From Pseudomonas chlororaphis (GTDB lineage: Bacteria; Pseudomonadota; Gammaproteobacteria; Pseudomonadales; Pseudomonadaceae): DNA of 64,000 nt. Positions within the stretch are counted from its first letter, which is position 1. Each line of letters begins with the position of its first letter. A model generated the notes under the pieces. That model worked only from the letters and a program-made list of their open reading frames with translations. It searched no databases and was not told where the DNA came from. The stretch is taken from positions 62,001 to 126,000 of the forward strand of contig NZ_JSFK01000009.1 of NCBI RefSeq assembly GCF_000783395.1, in the 5' to 3' direction. Of the stretch, positions 53,620 through 62,329 are shown in pieces. Both the position numbers and the translations under genes were made by a program.

Positions 53620-54435
53620 ATGAGCGATTTCAACACCCTCGAACTGCACAGCGACCCACGCGGTTTCGCGACGCTGTGGCTCAACCGCGCGGAAAAGAAC
53701 AACGCGTTCAACGCCGAGATGATCCGCGAATTGATCCTGGCGCTGGACAAAGTCGCCAGCGACGCCAGCCTGCGTTTCCTGCTGGTGCGTGGCCGTGGCA
53801 AACATTTCAGCGCCGGCGCCGATCTGGCGTGGATGCAGCAATCGGCCGAACTCGATTACCACACCAACCTCGACGACGCCCGTGAATTGGCGGAGCTGAT
53901 GTACAACCTCGCCAAACTGAAAATCCCCACCGTGGCCGTGGTGCAAGGCGCGGCGTTTGGCGGCGCGCTGGGGTTGATCAGTTGCTGCGACATGGCGATT
54001 GGCGCCGATGATGCGCAATTCTGCCTGTCGGAAGTGCGCATCGGTCTGGCACCCGCGGTAATCAGCCCGTTCGTGGTGCAAGCCATTGGCGAGCGCGCGG
54101 CGCGGCGTTATGCGCTGAGCGCCGAACGTTTTGGCGGCCAACGCGCTCGGGAAATCGGTTTGTTGTCCGAAAGCTATCCAGCCGCAGAGCTAGATCAACA
54201 GGTTGAACAATGGATCAACAATCTGCTGCTCAACAGTCCCGCCGCCATGCGCGCCAGCAAGGACTTGCTGCGTGAAGTCGGCAACGGCTCACTGACCCCG
54301 GCGCTGCGTCGCTACACCGAAAACGCCATCGCCCGTATCCGCGTCAGCCCTGAAGGCCAGGAAGGCTTGCGCGCCTTTCTGCAAAAGCGTCCGCCGAGCT
54401 GGCAAGCCGCAACCACCACCAAGGAGCCGCGTTGA
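53620..54435 (+). CDS. liuC: 3-methylglutaconyl-CoA hydratase
   Basis: Crotonase family, 271 aa. Oxyanion-hole motifs GKHFSAGADLAWM and QGAAFGGALGLISCCDMAI, and the C-terminal residues of the crotonase fold. Hydrates 3-methylglutaconyl-CoA to HMG-CoA, the substrate of liuE. Stop overlaps the liuD start by one base (TGATG). Confidence 0.95.
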   Translation: MSDFNTLELHSDPRGFATLWLNRAEKNNAFNAEMIRELILALDKVASDASLRFLLVRGRGKHFSAGADLAWMQQSAELDYHTNLDDARELAELMYNLAKLKIPTVAVVQGAAFGGALGLISCCDMAIGADDAQFCLSEVRIGLAPAVISPFVVQAIGERAARRYALSAERFGGQRAREIGLLSESYPAAELDQQVEQWINNLLLNSPAAMRASKDLLREVGNGSLTPALRRYTENAIARIRVSPEGQEGLRAFLQKRPPSWQAATTTKEPR

Positions 54436-56384
54436 TGAGCGCACCTGTTCTCACCACCCTGCTGGTGGCCAACCGTGGCGAAATCGCTTGCCGCGTTATG
54501 CGCACCGCCAAAGCCTTGGGCCTGACCACGGTCGCCGTGCACAGCGCCACCGACCGTGAAGCGCGGCACAGCCGTGAAGCCGACATTCGCGTCGATCTCG
54601 GTGGCAGCAAAGCGGCCGAGAGTTATCTGCAAATCGACAAACTGATCGCGGCGGCCAAGGCCAGCGGCGCGCAGGCAATTCATCCGGGCTACGGGTTTCT
54701 CTCGGAAAACGCCGGATTCGCTCGCGCCATCGAAGCCGCCGGGCTGATTTTCCTCGGCCCGCCCGCCTTGGCCATCGATGCGATGGGCAGCAAGTCCGCC
54801 GCCAAAGCGCTGATGGAAACCGCCGGTGTGCCGCTGGTGCCGGGTTATCACGGCGAAGCACAGGACCTCGACACCTTCCGTGATGCCTGCGAACGCATCG
54901 GTTATCCAGTGCTGCTCAAAGCCACGGCCGGCGGTGGTGGCAAAGGCATGAAAGTGGTCGAGGACGTCAGCCAGTTGGCCGAAGCCCTCGCCTCGGCTCA
55001 GCGTGAAGCGCAGTCGTCATTTGGCGATTCACGGATGCTGGTGGAGAAATACTTGCTCAAGCCGCGCCACGTGGAAATCCAGGTGTTCGCCGATCAGCAT
55101 GGCAACTGCCTGTACCTCAATGAACGCGATTGCTCGATTCAACGGCGCCATCAGAAAGTCGTCGAAGAGGCGCCGGCACCGGGCTTGTCTCCGGCGCTGC
55201 GTCGCGCCATGGGCGAAGCAGCAGTGCGTTCGGCGCAGGCGATTGGTTATGTCGGCGCCGGTACCGTGGAGTTTCTGCTGGATGCCCGTGACGAATTCTT
55301 CTTTATGGAGATGAACACGCGGTTACAAGTGGAGCACCCGGTGACCGAGGCTATCACCGGTCTCGATCTGGTGGCCTGGCAGATCCGCGTTGCGCGCGGT
55401 GAAGCGCTGCCAATCACTCAGGAACAGGTGCCGTTGAACGGCCATGCAATCGAAGTGCGCTTGTACGCCGAAGATCCTTCAAATGATTTTCTGCCGGCAA
55501 CCGGGCGTTTGGCGTTGTATCGCGAATCGGCCGAAGGACCGGGGCGCCGGGTTGATAGCGGGGTCGAAGAAGGCGATGAAATTTCGCCGTTCTACGACCC
55601 GATGCTCGGCAAGCTGATTGCCTGGGGCGAGGATCGCGAACAGGCCCGGTTGCGCCTATTGAGCATGCTCGACGAGTTCGCGATTGGCGGCTTGAAAACC
55701 AACATCAACTTTTTGCGGCGGATCATCGCGCACCCGGCGTTCGCGGCGGCGGAGCTGGATACCGGGTTTATTCCGCGTTATCAGGAGCAATTGTTGCCCG
55801 CTCCGAGCACGTTGAGCGATGCGTTCTGGAACGCGGCGGCTCAAGCGGTTGCGCAGAGTCTGCCGCAGTCGGCGCGCGAGGATGACCCTGCCTCGCCGTG
55901 GTCGATCAACAGCGGCTTACGTGCGGGGCTGCCGCGGGAAATCACTCTGCACTTGAGCTGCGAGGGACAGGATCGAGCGTTGACATTGAGTGCCGCTGAG
56001 AACGCCAAACTGGCCGGCGAAGCGCTCATTGTTGAACACGAGGGCGTACGTCGCACGTTGCGGGCTATCCGCCAAGGTGATGCGCTTTATCTGCAATGGG
56101 AAGGCGAGTTGCGGCGCATCGAGACGTACGACCCGATCAGTGCCGTCGAAGCCAGCCACAGCCATCAGGGCGGCCTGACCGCGCCTATGAACGGCAGTAT
56201 TGTTCGCGTGCTGGTCGAGGCCGGGCAATCGGTCGAGGCCGGTGCACAACTGGTGGTGCTGGAAGCAATGAAGATGGAGCACAGCATCCGTGCGCCGCAT
56301 GCCGGGGTGATCAAAGCGCTGTATTGCCAGGAAGGCGAAATGGTTGGCGAAGGCAGCGCTTTGGTTGAACTGGAAGCCGTGTGA
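54435..56384 (+). CDS. liuD: Methylcrotonyl-CoA carboxylase alpha (biotin) subunit
   Basis: 649 aa; ATG 54435 with AAGGAG upstream (TTG 54432 is an alternative). Biotin carboxylase domain (KVLVANRGEIACRV-like start, ATP loop KATAGGGGKGMKVV, EMNTRLQVEHPVTE), a linker domain, and a C-terminal biotinyl domain with K613 in LEAMKMEHSI. Last gene of liuABCD. Confidence 0.97.
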   Translation: MSAPVLTTLLVANRGEIACRVMRTAKALGLTTVAVHSATDREARHSREADIRVDLGGSKAAESYLQIDKLIAAAKASGAQAIHPGYGFLSENAGFARAIEAAGLIFLGPPALAIDAMGSKSAAKALMETAGVPLVPGYHGEAQDLDTFRDACERIGYPVLLKATAGGGGKGMKVVEDVSQLAEALASAQREAQSSFGDSRMLVEKYLLKPRHVEIQVFADQHGNCLYLNERDCSIQRRHQKVVEEAPAPGLSPALRRAMGEAAVRSAQAIGYVGAGTVEFLLDARDEFFFMEMNTRLQVEHPVTEAITGLDLVAWQIRVARGEALPITQEQVPLNGHAIEVRLYAEDPSNDFLPATGRLALYRESAEGPGRRVDSGVEEGDEISPFYDPMLGKLIAWGEDREQARLRLLSMLDEFAIGGLKTNINFLRRIIAHPAFAAAELDTGFIPRYQEQLLPAPSTLSDAFWNAAAQAVAQSLPQSAREDDPASPWSINSGLRAGLPREITLHLSCEGQDRALTLSAAENAKLAGEALIVEHEGVRRTLRAIRQGDALYLQWEGELRRIETYDPISAVEASHSHQGGLTAPMNGSIVRVLVEAGQSVEAGAQLVVLEAMKMEHSIRAPHAGVIKALYCQEGEMVGEGSALVELEAV

Positions 56385-56424
56385 ACGGGAGGATCGATCC
56401 TACGCTTGGCGCGGATCGATCTGA

Positions 56425-57084
56425 CTAGTAACGCGCCGTTGCCTGAACCACAACACCGATGATTCGACACTCATCGGTCAACAGGGCTTTCGGCCAGGTC
56501 GGATTGAGCGGCACCAGGTAACGCTGGCCGCCCTCTTCGTCGAGTTTGCGGAAGATCGCTTCAGTGCTGTCGGGCCACTGAGCGATCACCAGTTTGCCGG
56601 GCACCGCCTCCGCTGCCGGGTCGACCAGAATCAGCATGCCTTCGGCAATGCTCTGGCCACTGGGAGCGGTCATCGAATCCCCCGTCACCGTCAGCCAGAA
56701 CGCCGGGCCACGCGCGTGGTAATCCGTCAGTTCGAAACGCTGTTTGCCTGATGCCTTGGCGTAGGATGCCGCATCGCTCTCGCGCACCTCGCAGGTCGTC
56801 TGCCAATCGCTGACCGGGTAACGGAAGTAAGGGTTGTACTTCTGCGCCAGCGGCATGTCGTCGTCAGGTGTTATTTGCGGTTCCCGGATCACCAGCACCA
56901 CTTCCAGAAAATCCATGCCCAGCGCTTGCAGCACGCGATTCATTTCCGTGATGCCGGGTTCGCGACGCTTGTTCAGCCAATGGCCGATCCCGCCCTGGGA
57001 CATGCCGACGCGCTCTCCGAGCTCTGTTTGAGTGATTTTGAGTTCACTCATCTTGGCCTTGACCAACTCAATCCATTTATCCAT
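56425..57084 (-). CDS. XRE/S24 LexA-like repressor
   Basis: 219 aa; ATG 57084 (MDKWIELVKAKMSELKITQTELG). N-terminal Cro/C1 helix-turn-helix (about residues 12-60: TQTELGERVGMSQGGIGHWLNKR). C-terminal S24 domain with catalytic Ser in LTVTGDSMTAPSG and catalytic Lys in AVPGKLVIAQWP, so it is competent for RecA-type self-cleavage. Phage C1/PrtR-like, but no phage or pyocin genes are nearby. Divergent from the DUF6124 gene, which may be a target. Confidence 0.9.
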   Translation of the reverse strand: MDKWIELVKAKMSELKITQTELGERVGMSQGGIGHWLNKRREPGITEMNRVLQALGMDFLEVVLVIREPQITPDDDMPLAQKYNPYFRYPVSDWQTTCEVRESDAASYAKASGKQRFELTDYHARGPAFWLTVTGDSMTAPSGQSIAEGMLILVDPAAEAVPGKLVIAQWPDSTEAIFRKLDEEGGQRYLVPLNPTWPKALLTDECRIIGVVVQATARY

Positions 57085-57214
57085 GTGCAGCACCTTACGT
57101 CGACGCCTTCGGCCCGCAAAACACATATTGTAGTATTTAAATTCTCGTCACAACTACGCTCCGTACTATTCTGAAGGCACGGATTTTCAATCGCCCAAGG
57201 AGTGCCTCTTCATC

Positions 57215-57553
57215 ATGAATATCAGCAGCAAAGACTTGCCAGATCTGCAAATGGACACCACCTTCACCTCGCCCCAGGGCAACGCGGCGGCGCAGCGAGC
57301 GCTGGACTATTACTTGAAACCAGCTGTGTCAGAACCGGCGGTCGACGAACGTTTTTTCGATGTCAGGCGCCATCTCAGCGGCGAGGAAGCCCTGGTGCAT
57401 GCGTCAGACTTGCTGCGCTGTGCAGCGGCCACTGCATTCAAGGCAGCCGAAAACCTGCAAGGCGCGAGTCGCGATCTGGCTTTTTCAGTGGTGCACATGG
57501 TGGATATGGCGCGGGCGATGGTCGACCATTCTCTCGATGGCGATGAAGTCTGA
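57215..57553 (+). CDS. DUF6124 (DUF3077-type) family protein
   Basis: 112 aa, cytoplasmic, no known function; a small family mostly found in Pseudomonas. Typical features are the N-terminal disordered segment, AAAQRALDYYLKP, and a C-terminal helical bundle (ASDLLRCAAATAFKAAENLQG...VVHMVDMARAMVDHSL). Starts 131 bp from the divergent repressor gene. Confidence 0.85.
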   Translation: MNISSKDLPDLQMDTTFTSPQGNAAAQRALDYYLKPAVSEPAVDERFFDVRRHLSGEEALVHASDLLRCAAATAFKAAENLQGASRDLAFSVVHMVDMARAMVDHSLDGDEV

Positions 57554-57609
57554 GGAACGAAAACGCAAACGGACGGGAAAGAATTTTCCAATCGCGCAGA
57601 TAAAAACAT

Positions 57610-57641
57610 TTGACTTGCAAATGATAATGATTATTATTGCA
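57610..57641 (+). promoter_or_regulatory. Fur-box promoter of the PrrF sRNA
   Basis: -35 TTGACT (57610-57615) and -10 TATTAT (57632-57637), 16-bp spacer. The spacer and -10 are covered by ATGATAATGATTATTATTGC, a strong match to the Fur box GATAATGATAATCATTATC. Iron-loaded Fur would sit directly on the promoter. Confidence 0.9.
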
Positions 57642-57644
57642 CGC

Positions 57645-57757
57645 AGCTGGTCGCGAGATCAGTCGATGGACCAGAGACCTTAGGTCGGTCTTCTGGACTA
57701 TCTCCTCATCAGGCTAATCACGGTTTTTGACCCGGCTTTTTGCCGGGTCTTTTTTTT
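57645..57757 (+). ncRNA. prrF: PrrF iron-responsive sRNA
   Basis: About 113-nt RNA that base-pairs with mRNAs of iron-using proteins (sodB, acnB, sdh) when iron is scarce. The conserved PrrF core CTATCTCCTCATCAGGCTAA with following TCACGGTTTTT is present (57699 onward), after a 5' stem GCTGGTCGCGAGATCAG. It ends in a Rho-independent terminator, and its promoter is inside a Fur box. One copy only in this window. Confidence 0.92.
57729..57757 (+). terminator. PrrF terminator
   Basis: GACCCGGC/GCCGGGTC stem with a TTTTT loop, followed by eight T. Confidence 0.93.
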
Positions 57758-58033
57758 GCCCGTTTTTCGGGCTTGTGGCTTCAGGCTAATGAAGTCTTTA
57801 GGTGCTGCAAATTCGATGGCGCGGATAATATCAAAAGAATATCGAATGACAAGCCAGGCCCGGCCACATTGGGGCAAACTAATGACAATTAGCACTTGAG
57901 AATCAATCGCACAGTCTCTAAGCTGCATCCGCGTCATGGAGGACGCCCCCCGCCACACCCCGCAATTCCCCTCGGTTTCAGCCCTGCCTGCGTGTACAGT
58001 AACGCCCATAAAAATCATATTCAGGAAACGATT

Positions 58034-59185
58034 ATGACCGTGGGCAAATCTTCGTTCGACATCAGCGCCAACTTCGACAGCGGCAATATCCAAGTCATCG
58101 ACATCAGCAACCCGCTCAATCCGGTTCTGGCCATTCGCCCGGATACTCGCAGCGCCCATTTCCAGTGGTTCCACTTCAAGGCCAGCGGCCTGCATGTCGG
58201 TCAAGAACACTGGTTTCGCCTGAATAACGCCAGCCAGTCCACGTACAGCAAGGGCTGGCCCGGTTATCAGGCCGTCGCCTCCTATGATCACGTCAACTGG
58301 TTCCGCGTGCCGACCATTTTCGAGGGCGACTGCCTGCGATTTTCCCTCGAAGCGACGCAGACGCACGCCTGGTTCGCCTACTTCGAACCCTACAGCCGTG
58401 GTCGTCACGACTGGCTGATCGAGCAGGCACTGAGCAAGGCCGGCACCGAGTTGCTGGCGACCGGTAAAAGCGTCGAAGGGCGCGACATTCAGTTGCTGCG
58501 CAAAGGCACCGGCGCCGAAGGCCAGCGTAAAATCTGGATCATCGCGCAGCAGCATCCCGGCGAACACATGGCCGAATGGTTCATGGAAGGCGTGATCGAG
58601 CGCCTCGAAAGACACGATGATCCGGTACTGAACAAATTGCTCGCCAGCGCCGATCTGTACCTGGTGCCGAACATGAACCCGGATGGCGCGTTCCACGGCC
58701 ATCTGCGCACCAACGCCATGGGCCAGGACCTGAACCGTGCCTGGCAGAACGCCAGCCAGGAAATCAGCCCCGAGGTGCTGTTCGTCCAGCAGCAAATGGA
58801 AAAGTACGGCGTCGATCTTTTCCTCGATGCACACGGCGATGAAACCATTCCCCATGTATTCACCGCCGGTTGTGAAGGCAACCCGGGCTACACGCCGCGC
58901 ATCAAGAAGCTCGAAGAACACTTCCGCAACCACCTCAAACACACCACCAAAGACTTCCAGACCAAGTATGGCTACACCCGCGACGAACCGGGCCAGGCCA
59001 ACATGACGTTGGCGTGCAACAGTGTCGGCCAGAAATACGACTGCCTGTCGTTGACCCTGGAAATGCCGTTCAAGGATCACGACGACCATCCCGACAAGGA
59101 AACCGGCTGGTCGGGCAAACGCTCCAAACAGCTGGGCAAAGACGTGCTGACAACCATCGCTGACATGGTTGATACCCTGCGCTGA
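58034..59185 (+). CDS. M14-family zinc carboxypeptidase (cytosolic carboxypeptidase-like)
   Basis: 383 aa; ATG 58034 with AGGAAA upstream; a longer in-frame start at 57896 would run through non-coding sequence. No signal peptide. An N-terminal beta-sandwich (about residues 1-125) precedes the catalytic domain. Zinc ligands are in QQHPGEHMAEW (H-x2-E) and DLFLDAHGDE (H), arginine/asparagine substrate pocket in MGQDLNRAW, catalytic Glu in LTLEMPFKD. This domain order is that of the AGBL/CCP subfamily. Physiological substrate in bacteria unknown. Confidence 0.92.
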   Translation: MTVGKSSFDISANFDSGNIQVIDISNPLNPVLAIRPDTRSAHFQWFHFKASGLHVGQEHWFRLNNASQSTYSKGWPGYQAVASYDHVNWFRVPTIFEGDCLRFSLEATQTHAWFAYFEPYSRGRHDWLIEQALSKAGTELLATGKSVEGRDIQLLRKGTGAEGQRKIWIIAQQHPGEHMAEWFMEGVIERLERHDDPVLNKLLASADLYLVPNMNPDGAFHGHLRTNAMGQDLNRAWQNASQEISPEVLFVQQQMEKYGVDLFLDAHGDETIPHVFTAGCEGNPGYTPRIKKLEEHFRNHLKHTTKDFQTKYGYTRDEPGQANMTLACNSVGQKYDCLSLTLEMPFKDHDDHPDKETGWSGKRSKQLGKDVLTTIADMVDTLR

Positions 59186-59202
59186 TCCCCTCCTCCGTCC
59201 AT

Positions 59203-59233
59203 CAAAAGATCGCAGCTTGTCTGCGATCTTTTG
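59203..59233. terminator. Hairpin after the carboxypeptidase gene
   Basis: Perfect 13-bp arms CAAAAGATCGCAG/CTGCGATCTTTTG around CTTGT. Can act in both directions. The arm matches the core of the repeats at 33742 and 63605, so it may be a REP remnant used as terminator. Confidence 0.6.
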
Positions 59234-59333
59234 CTTTCCGCCATTCGTACTTTCGCGCAAACAGGTTGCAAAATAAAACCACAATCAATACCTTGATCAA
59301 GGTTTTATTTTGAAACCTAAAAGGATGTGGGAT

Positions 59334-60527
59334 ATGAAACCTCTCAAAAGCAGCGTCGTTTTGCTTTTCTCTGTGGCCTGTGGGCTGGCCGTGGGTAACG
59401 TGTATTACGCACAGCCATTGCTGGACGCGATGGCTGAAGCATTTGCGATGTCGCCGGCAACTATCGGCATCGTCATCACCCTGACCCAAATCGGTTACGG
59501 CATCGGTCTGGTGTTGCTGGTGCCCCTTGGTGATCTGCTCAACCGGCGCCGATTGATCGTCACTCAAACCCTGCTGTCGGCAGCGGCGTTGTTGATGATT
59601 GCACTGGCGCCCAACAGTGTCTGGCTGCTGCTTGGCATGACTTTGACCGGGCTGCTCGCCGTGGTCACGCAGGTGCTGGTGGCCTACGCGGCAACGCTGG
59701 CGGAGCCGGCACAGCGCGGACGTGTGGTCGGGGTGGTCACCAGCGGTATCGTGGTAGGAATTCTGCTGGCACGCACGGTCGCCGGCGGCATGGCCGATCT
59801 GGCTGGGTGGCGAGCGATTTATTTCCTGTCAGCGGGGCTGACCCTGGTGATGGCGTTACTGCTGTTTCGCGTTCTACCCAAGCATGAATCCCCACAACCG
59901 GCGACTGGCTACATTGCACTGATCGCCTCGGTTTTCAGCCTGTTCAAAGAAGAACCGGTGCTGCGCCAACGCGCGCTCCTCGCCCTGCTGACTTTCGCCA
60001 GCGCGATGGTGCTGTGGACGCCGATGGTGTTGCCGCTGGCCGCGCCGCCACTTTCTTTGTCGCACAGTGAAATCGGTCTGTTCGGACTGGCTGGCGCAGC
60101 GGGTGCTCTGGCCGCTGCACGCGCCGGGCATCTGGCGGATCGCGGTCTCGGGCAGTGGGTCAGCGGTCTTTCGCTGTTGCTGATGCTCGCTTCATGGCTA
60201 CCAATCGCCCTCACCCAATCTTCGCTGTGGGCATTGCTACTCGGCGTGATCACTCTGGATTTGGGTCTGCAAGCGGTGCATGTCACCAGCCAGAGCATGA
60301 TCTACAGCGTGCGCCCCGAAGCGCAAAGCCGTCTCACCGCCGGTTACATGCTGTTCTACTCGATCGGCAGTGCGCTCGGCTCCATCGGCTCGACCGCGAT
60401 GTACGCATGGGCCGGCTGGATTGGCGTGTGCCTGCTCGGTGCGGCCATCAATGCCGTGGCGCTGGCGTACTGGTGGCTGACCCTGAAAAGCGGCGCACCG
60501 GTGCGATGCGCCACTCAAACGGGTTAG
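59334..60527 (+). CDS. MFS transporter (sugar/drug efflux type)
   Basis: 397 aa, 12 helices. Motif A-like loop PLGDLLNRRRLIV between helices 2 and 3, and VGVVTSGIVVGILLARTVAGG (motif C-like) in helix 5. ATG 59334 chosen for AAGGA/GGGA upstream; in-frame TTG/ATG codons 9-24 bp earlier are possible. N terminus GNVYYAQPLLDAM is typical of YdhP/NepI-like exporters. Substrate unknown. Confidence 0.88.
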   Translation: MKPLKSSVVLLFSVACGLAVGNVYYAQPLLDAMAEAFAMSPATIGIVITLTQIGYGIGLVLLVPLGDLLNRRRLIVTQTLLSAAALLMIALAPNSVWLLLGMTLTGLLAVVTQVLVAYAATLAEPAQRGRVVGVVTSGIVVGILLARTVAGGMADLAGWRAIYFLSAGLTLVMALLLFRVLPKHESPQPATGYIALIASVFSLFKEEPVLRQRALLALLTFASAMVLWTPMVLPLAAPPLSLSHSEIGLFGLAGAAGALAAARAGHLADRGLGQWVSGLSLLLMLASWLPIALTQSSLWALLLGVITLDLGLQAVHVTSQSMIYSVRPEAQSRLTAGYMLFYSIGSALGSIGSTAMYAWAGWIGVCLLGAAINAVALAYWWLTLKSGAPVRCATQTG

Positions 60528-61069
60528 CTGCGATCGCGGCCGCGCAACATGCTGTCGAGCACCTCGTCGCGGCGGATCCAGCCATGAAACAGCGCCGCCG
60601 CCAGGTGCAGCAGCACCGTCAGGAACAACAGATAGGCCAGATACCCGTGAGCCTTGCGCAGAAACGCGAACAACTGTGCGTAGGCCGGAACGATCGCTGG
60701 CAACTGCAACGTTGTGCTGAGCATCACCGGCTCACCCGAAGCGCTGATCATCGCCCAACCGAGCAACGGCAACACCAGCATCAGCGCGTACAGCAATAGA
60801 TGCGAACCCTTGGCCGCCAGCACTTGCCAACCCGGCAGATCCGCTGGCAGCGGTGGCTGGCGCGTGGTGAGTCGCACCAGCAAACGCACAATCACCAGCG
60901 CCAGAATCGCAATGCCCAGCGGTTTGTGCAGATGGATCAGCCATTCATGTCGCTCGGAAACCGAGGTGACCATGCCGGCACCGATAAACAGCATGGCGAT
61001 GATCATCACCGCCATCAGCCAGTGCAGCAGCCGCGCCAACAGGGCGAAATGCGTCGGTTGGGTTCTCAT
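60524..61069 (-). CDS. Cytochrome b561 family protein
   Basis: 181 aa, four helices with haem-ligand histidines in LLHWLMA, HLHKPLG, KAHGYLAYLL and LHLAAALFHG. Transfers electrons across or at the inner membrane, probably from quinol. Start overlaps the stop of the catalase-like peroxidase gene (ATGA), so the two probably work together. Confidence 0.92.
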   Translation of the reverse strand: MRTQPTHFALLARLLHWLMAVMIIAMLFIGAGMVTSVSERHEWLIHLHKPLGIAILALVIVRLLVRLTTRQPPLPADLPGWQVLAAKGSHLLLYALMLVLPLLGWAMISASGEPVMLSTTLQLPAIVPAYAQLFAFLRKAHGYLAYLLFLTVLLHLAAALFHGWIRRDEVLDSMLRGRDRS

Positions 61070-62172
61070 GGGCGAGCCTCCTGTTTGGCGGCGGGCAACT
61101 GGCTGACTTCGCTGGTGCGACGCAGATAGGAATTGGCATAACCGGCGGAACGCGCCGCGAGCAACGGGTCGTCGGAACCTTGAATCCCGGCCGGCAGCAC
61201 CAGCGGGTCGTAGTTGATATCACGGCATTCGCCGCTCAGTTGCGGCTGGGTTTTCTCCAGCACCAGCGTGCCGGCGTTCAACACTTTGCGCCCGGCCGGC
61301 CAGGTCTTGCTGGCGTCGTTCACCGGATCCTCGGGATTGGCCAGAGTGATATTCAACTGAAAACGCAGCGGCGCAGACGCCAACCGTTGCACCAGATCCT
61401 TCTCGAGAAAATCGCCACCCTCAGGCGCAGTGGCGCCCGCAGCATCGCGCGCCAACGGCGTCATGCTCCAGCGTACGGCCTGCTTTTTACCGCTGGCGTC
61501 GACCAGATAAAACGCGTTGACGCTGTTGTAGGTTTCGGTGGCGTAACTGGCCGACGGCTTGGCGGTTTTCACCCAGGTCAGAAACGGCACGGCTTCCGGG
61601 TGCGCGGCGAAGAATGCCGGGACCTTCGCCGGATCCGGTTTACCAGTGGCCGGATCTGGCGATTGCGCCTGCTGCAATTGATAAAACGCTTCAGGCGTGC
61701 CGACCGGGAACACCGGCATGCTGTTCATCCCGGTGCGCCACTGCTGCCCGTTGGCCTGGGTGAACCGCAACGCCAGACTGCGAATCGGCACGCTGCTGTC
61801 CGGTGCATACGGATTGCCGGCCGGCAAGGCGAATCGCCCGACTACCGGGGTTTGCGGCTCGTTGAACACCTGCGCGGTCGAAAACACCCTTGCCTCGCCA
61901 CTGCTCTCGAAATGGCCGATCACGCACACGCCTTTGGCGTGGTTACGGCGAAACCCGGGGTGCCCGCCGTTGTTCTTCTCCAGCACATCGACCAACGCTT
62001 TTGGCGTCAGGCGTTGTGGGTCAAAGTTACCGTGAACGTAAGCAAACGCCCCGGCCACCGCAGCGACTACCACAGCAATGCCGCCCAGACGCAGGATCAG
62101 GCTCGCCGCACTCAGTGGCGGGCGCTGCGGCCCGCCAGGCGGTGCAGCATCGGGTGATGAACGATCAACCAT
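61066..62172 (-). CDS. Membrane-anchored catalase-related peroxidase (SrpA-like)
   Basis: 368 aa; ATG 62172 with GGAG 6 nt upstream. A proline-rich start and one N-terminal helix (ILRLGGIAVVVAAVAGAFAYV) suggest a periplasmic domain anchored in the inner membrane. Catalase core: distal histidine in RRNHAKGVCVIGHF, and proximal haem-tyrosine region AARSAGYANSYLRR. At this length it is a mini-catalase with mainly peroxidase activity. The cytochrome b561 downstream could supply electrons. Driven by a predicted ECF promoter at 62216-62244. Confidence 0.92.
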   Translation of the reverse strand: MVDRSSPDAAPPGGPQRPPLSAASLILRLGGIAVVVAAVAGAFAYVHGNFDPQRLTPKALVDVLEKNNGGHPGFRRNHAKGVCVIGHFESSGEARVFSTAQVFNEPQTPVVGRFALPAGNPYAPDSSVPIRSLALRFTQANGQQWRTGMNSMPVFPVGTPEAFYQLQQAQSPDPATGKPDPAKVPAFFAAHPEAVPFLTWVKTAKPSASYATETYNSVNAFYLVDASGKKQAVRWSMTPLARDAAGATAPEGGDFLEKDLVQRLASAPLRFQLNITLANPEDPVNDASKTWPAGRKVLNAGTLVLEKTQPQLSGECRDINYDPLVLPAGIQGSDDPLLAARSAGYANSYLRRTSEVSQLPAAKQEARP

Positions 62173-62215
62173 GAAAAACTCCAGGGCCATCGGCCACAAG
62201 TAGGAAGAATCAGCA

Positions 62216-62244
62216 AGACGCGCCTCGTCCGGGTTTATTCCACG
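62216..62244 (-). promoter_or_regulatory. ECF-type promoter of the peroxidase operon
   Basis: Minus strand CGTGGAATAA-N14-CGTCT. Identical -35 and -10 elements and spacing to the divergent promoter at 62267-62295. Confidence 0.75.
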
Positions 62245-62266
62245 CGACGGTATTTATTTTTCCGAA

Positions 62267-62295
62267 CGTGGAATAACCTCCAACGACGGGCGTCT
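62267..62295 (+). promoter_or_regulatory. ECF-type autoregulatory promoter of the sigma/anti-sigma operon
   Basis: CGTGGAATAA-N14-CGTCT, about 35 bp before the sigma gene. It mirrors the minus-strand promoter; the -35 boxes form a 10-bp inverted repeat with a 22-bp centre. Confidence 0.75.
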
Positions 62296-62329
62296 CCCTA
62301 GTCCACAGCGTAGTGACTAGCAGAATTTC

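Noticed and set aside
52032..53801. 589-codon minus-strand open frame opposite liuB
   Set aside because: Antisense shadow of liuB, whose catalytic motifs are intact on the + strand.
57130..57157. GTAGT...ACTAC inverted repeat between the S24 repressor and DUF6124 genes
   Set aside because: Arms are only 5 bp with an 18-bp gap and no second copy; too weak to call an operator.
57698..59284. 528-codon minus-strand open frame
   Set aside because: Antisense to the M14 carboxypeptidase gene; begins and ends in non-coding sequence and would overlap PrrF.
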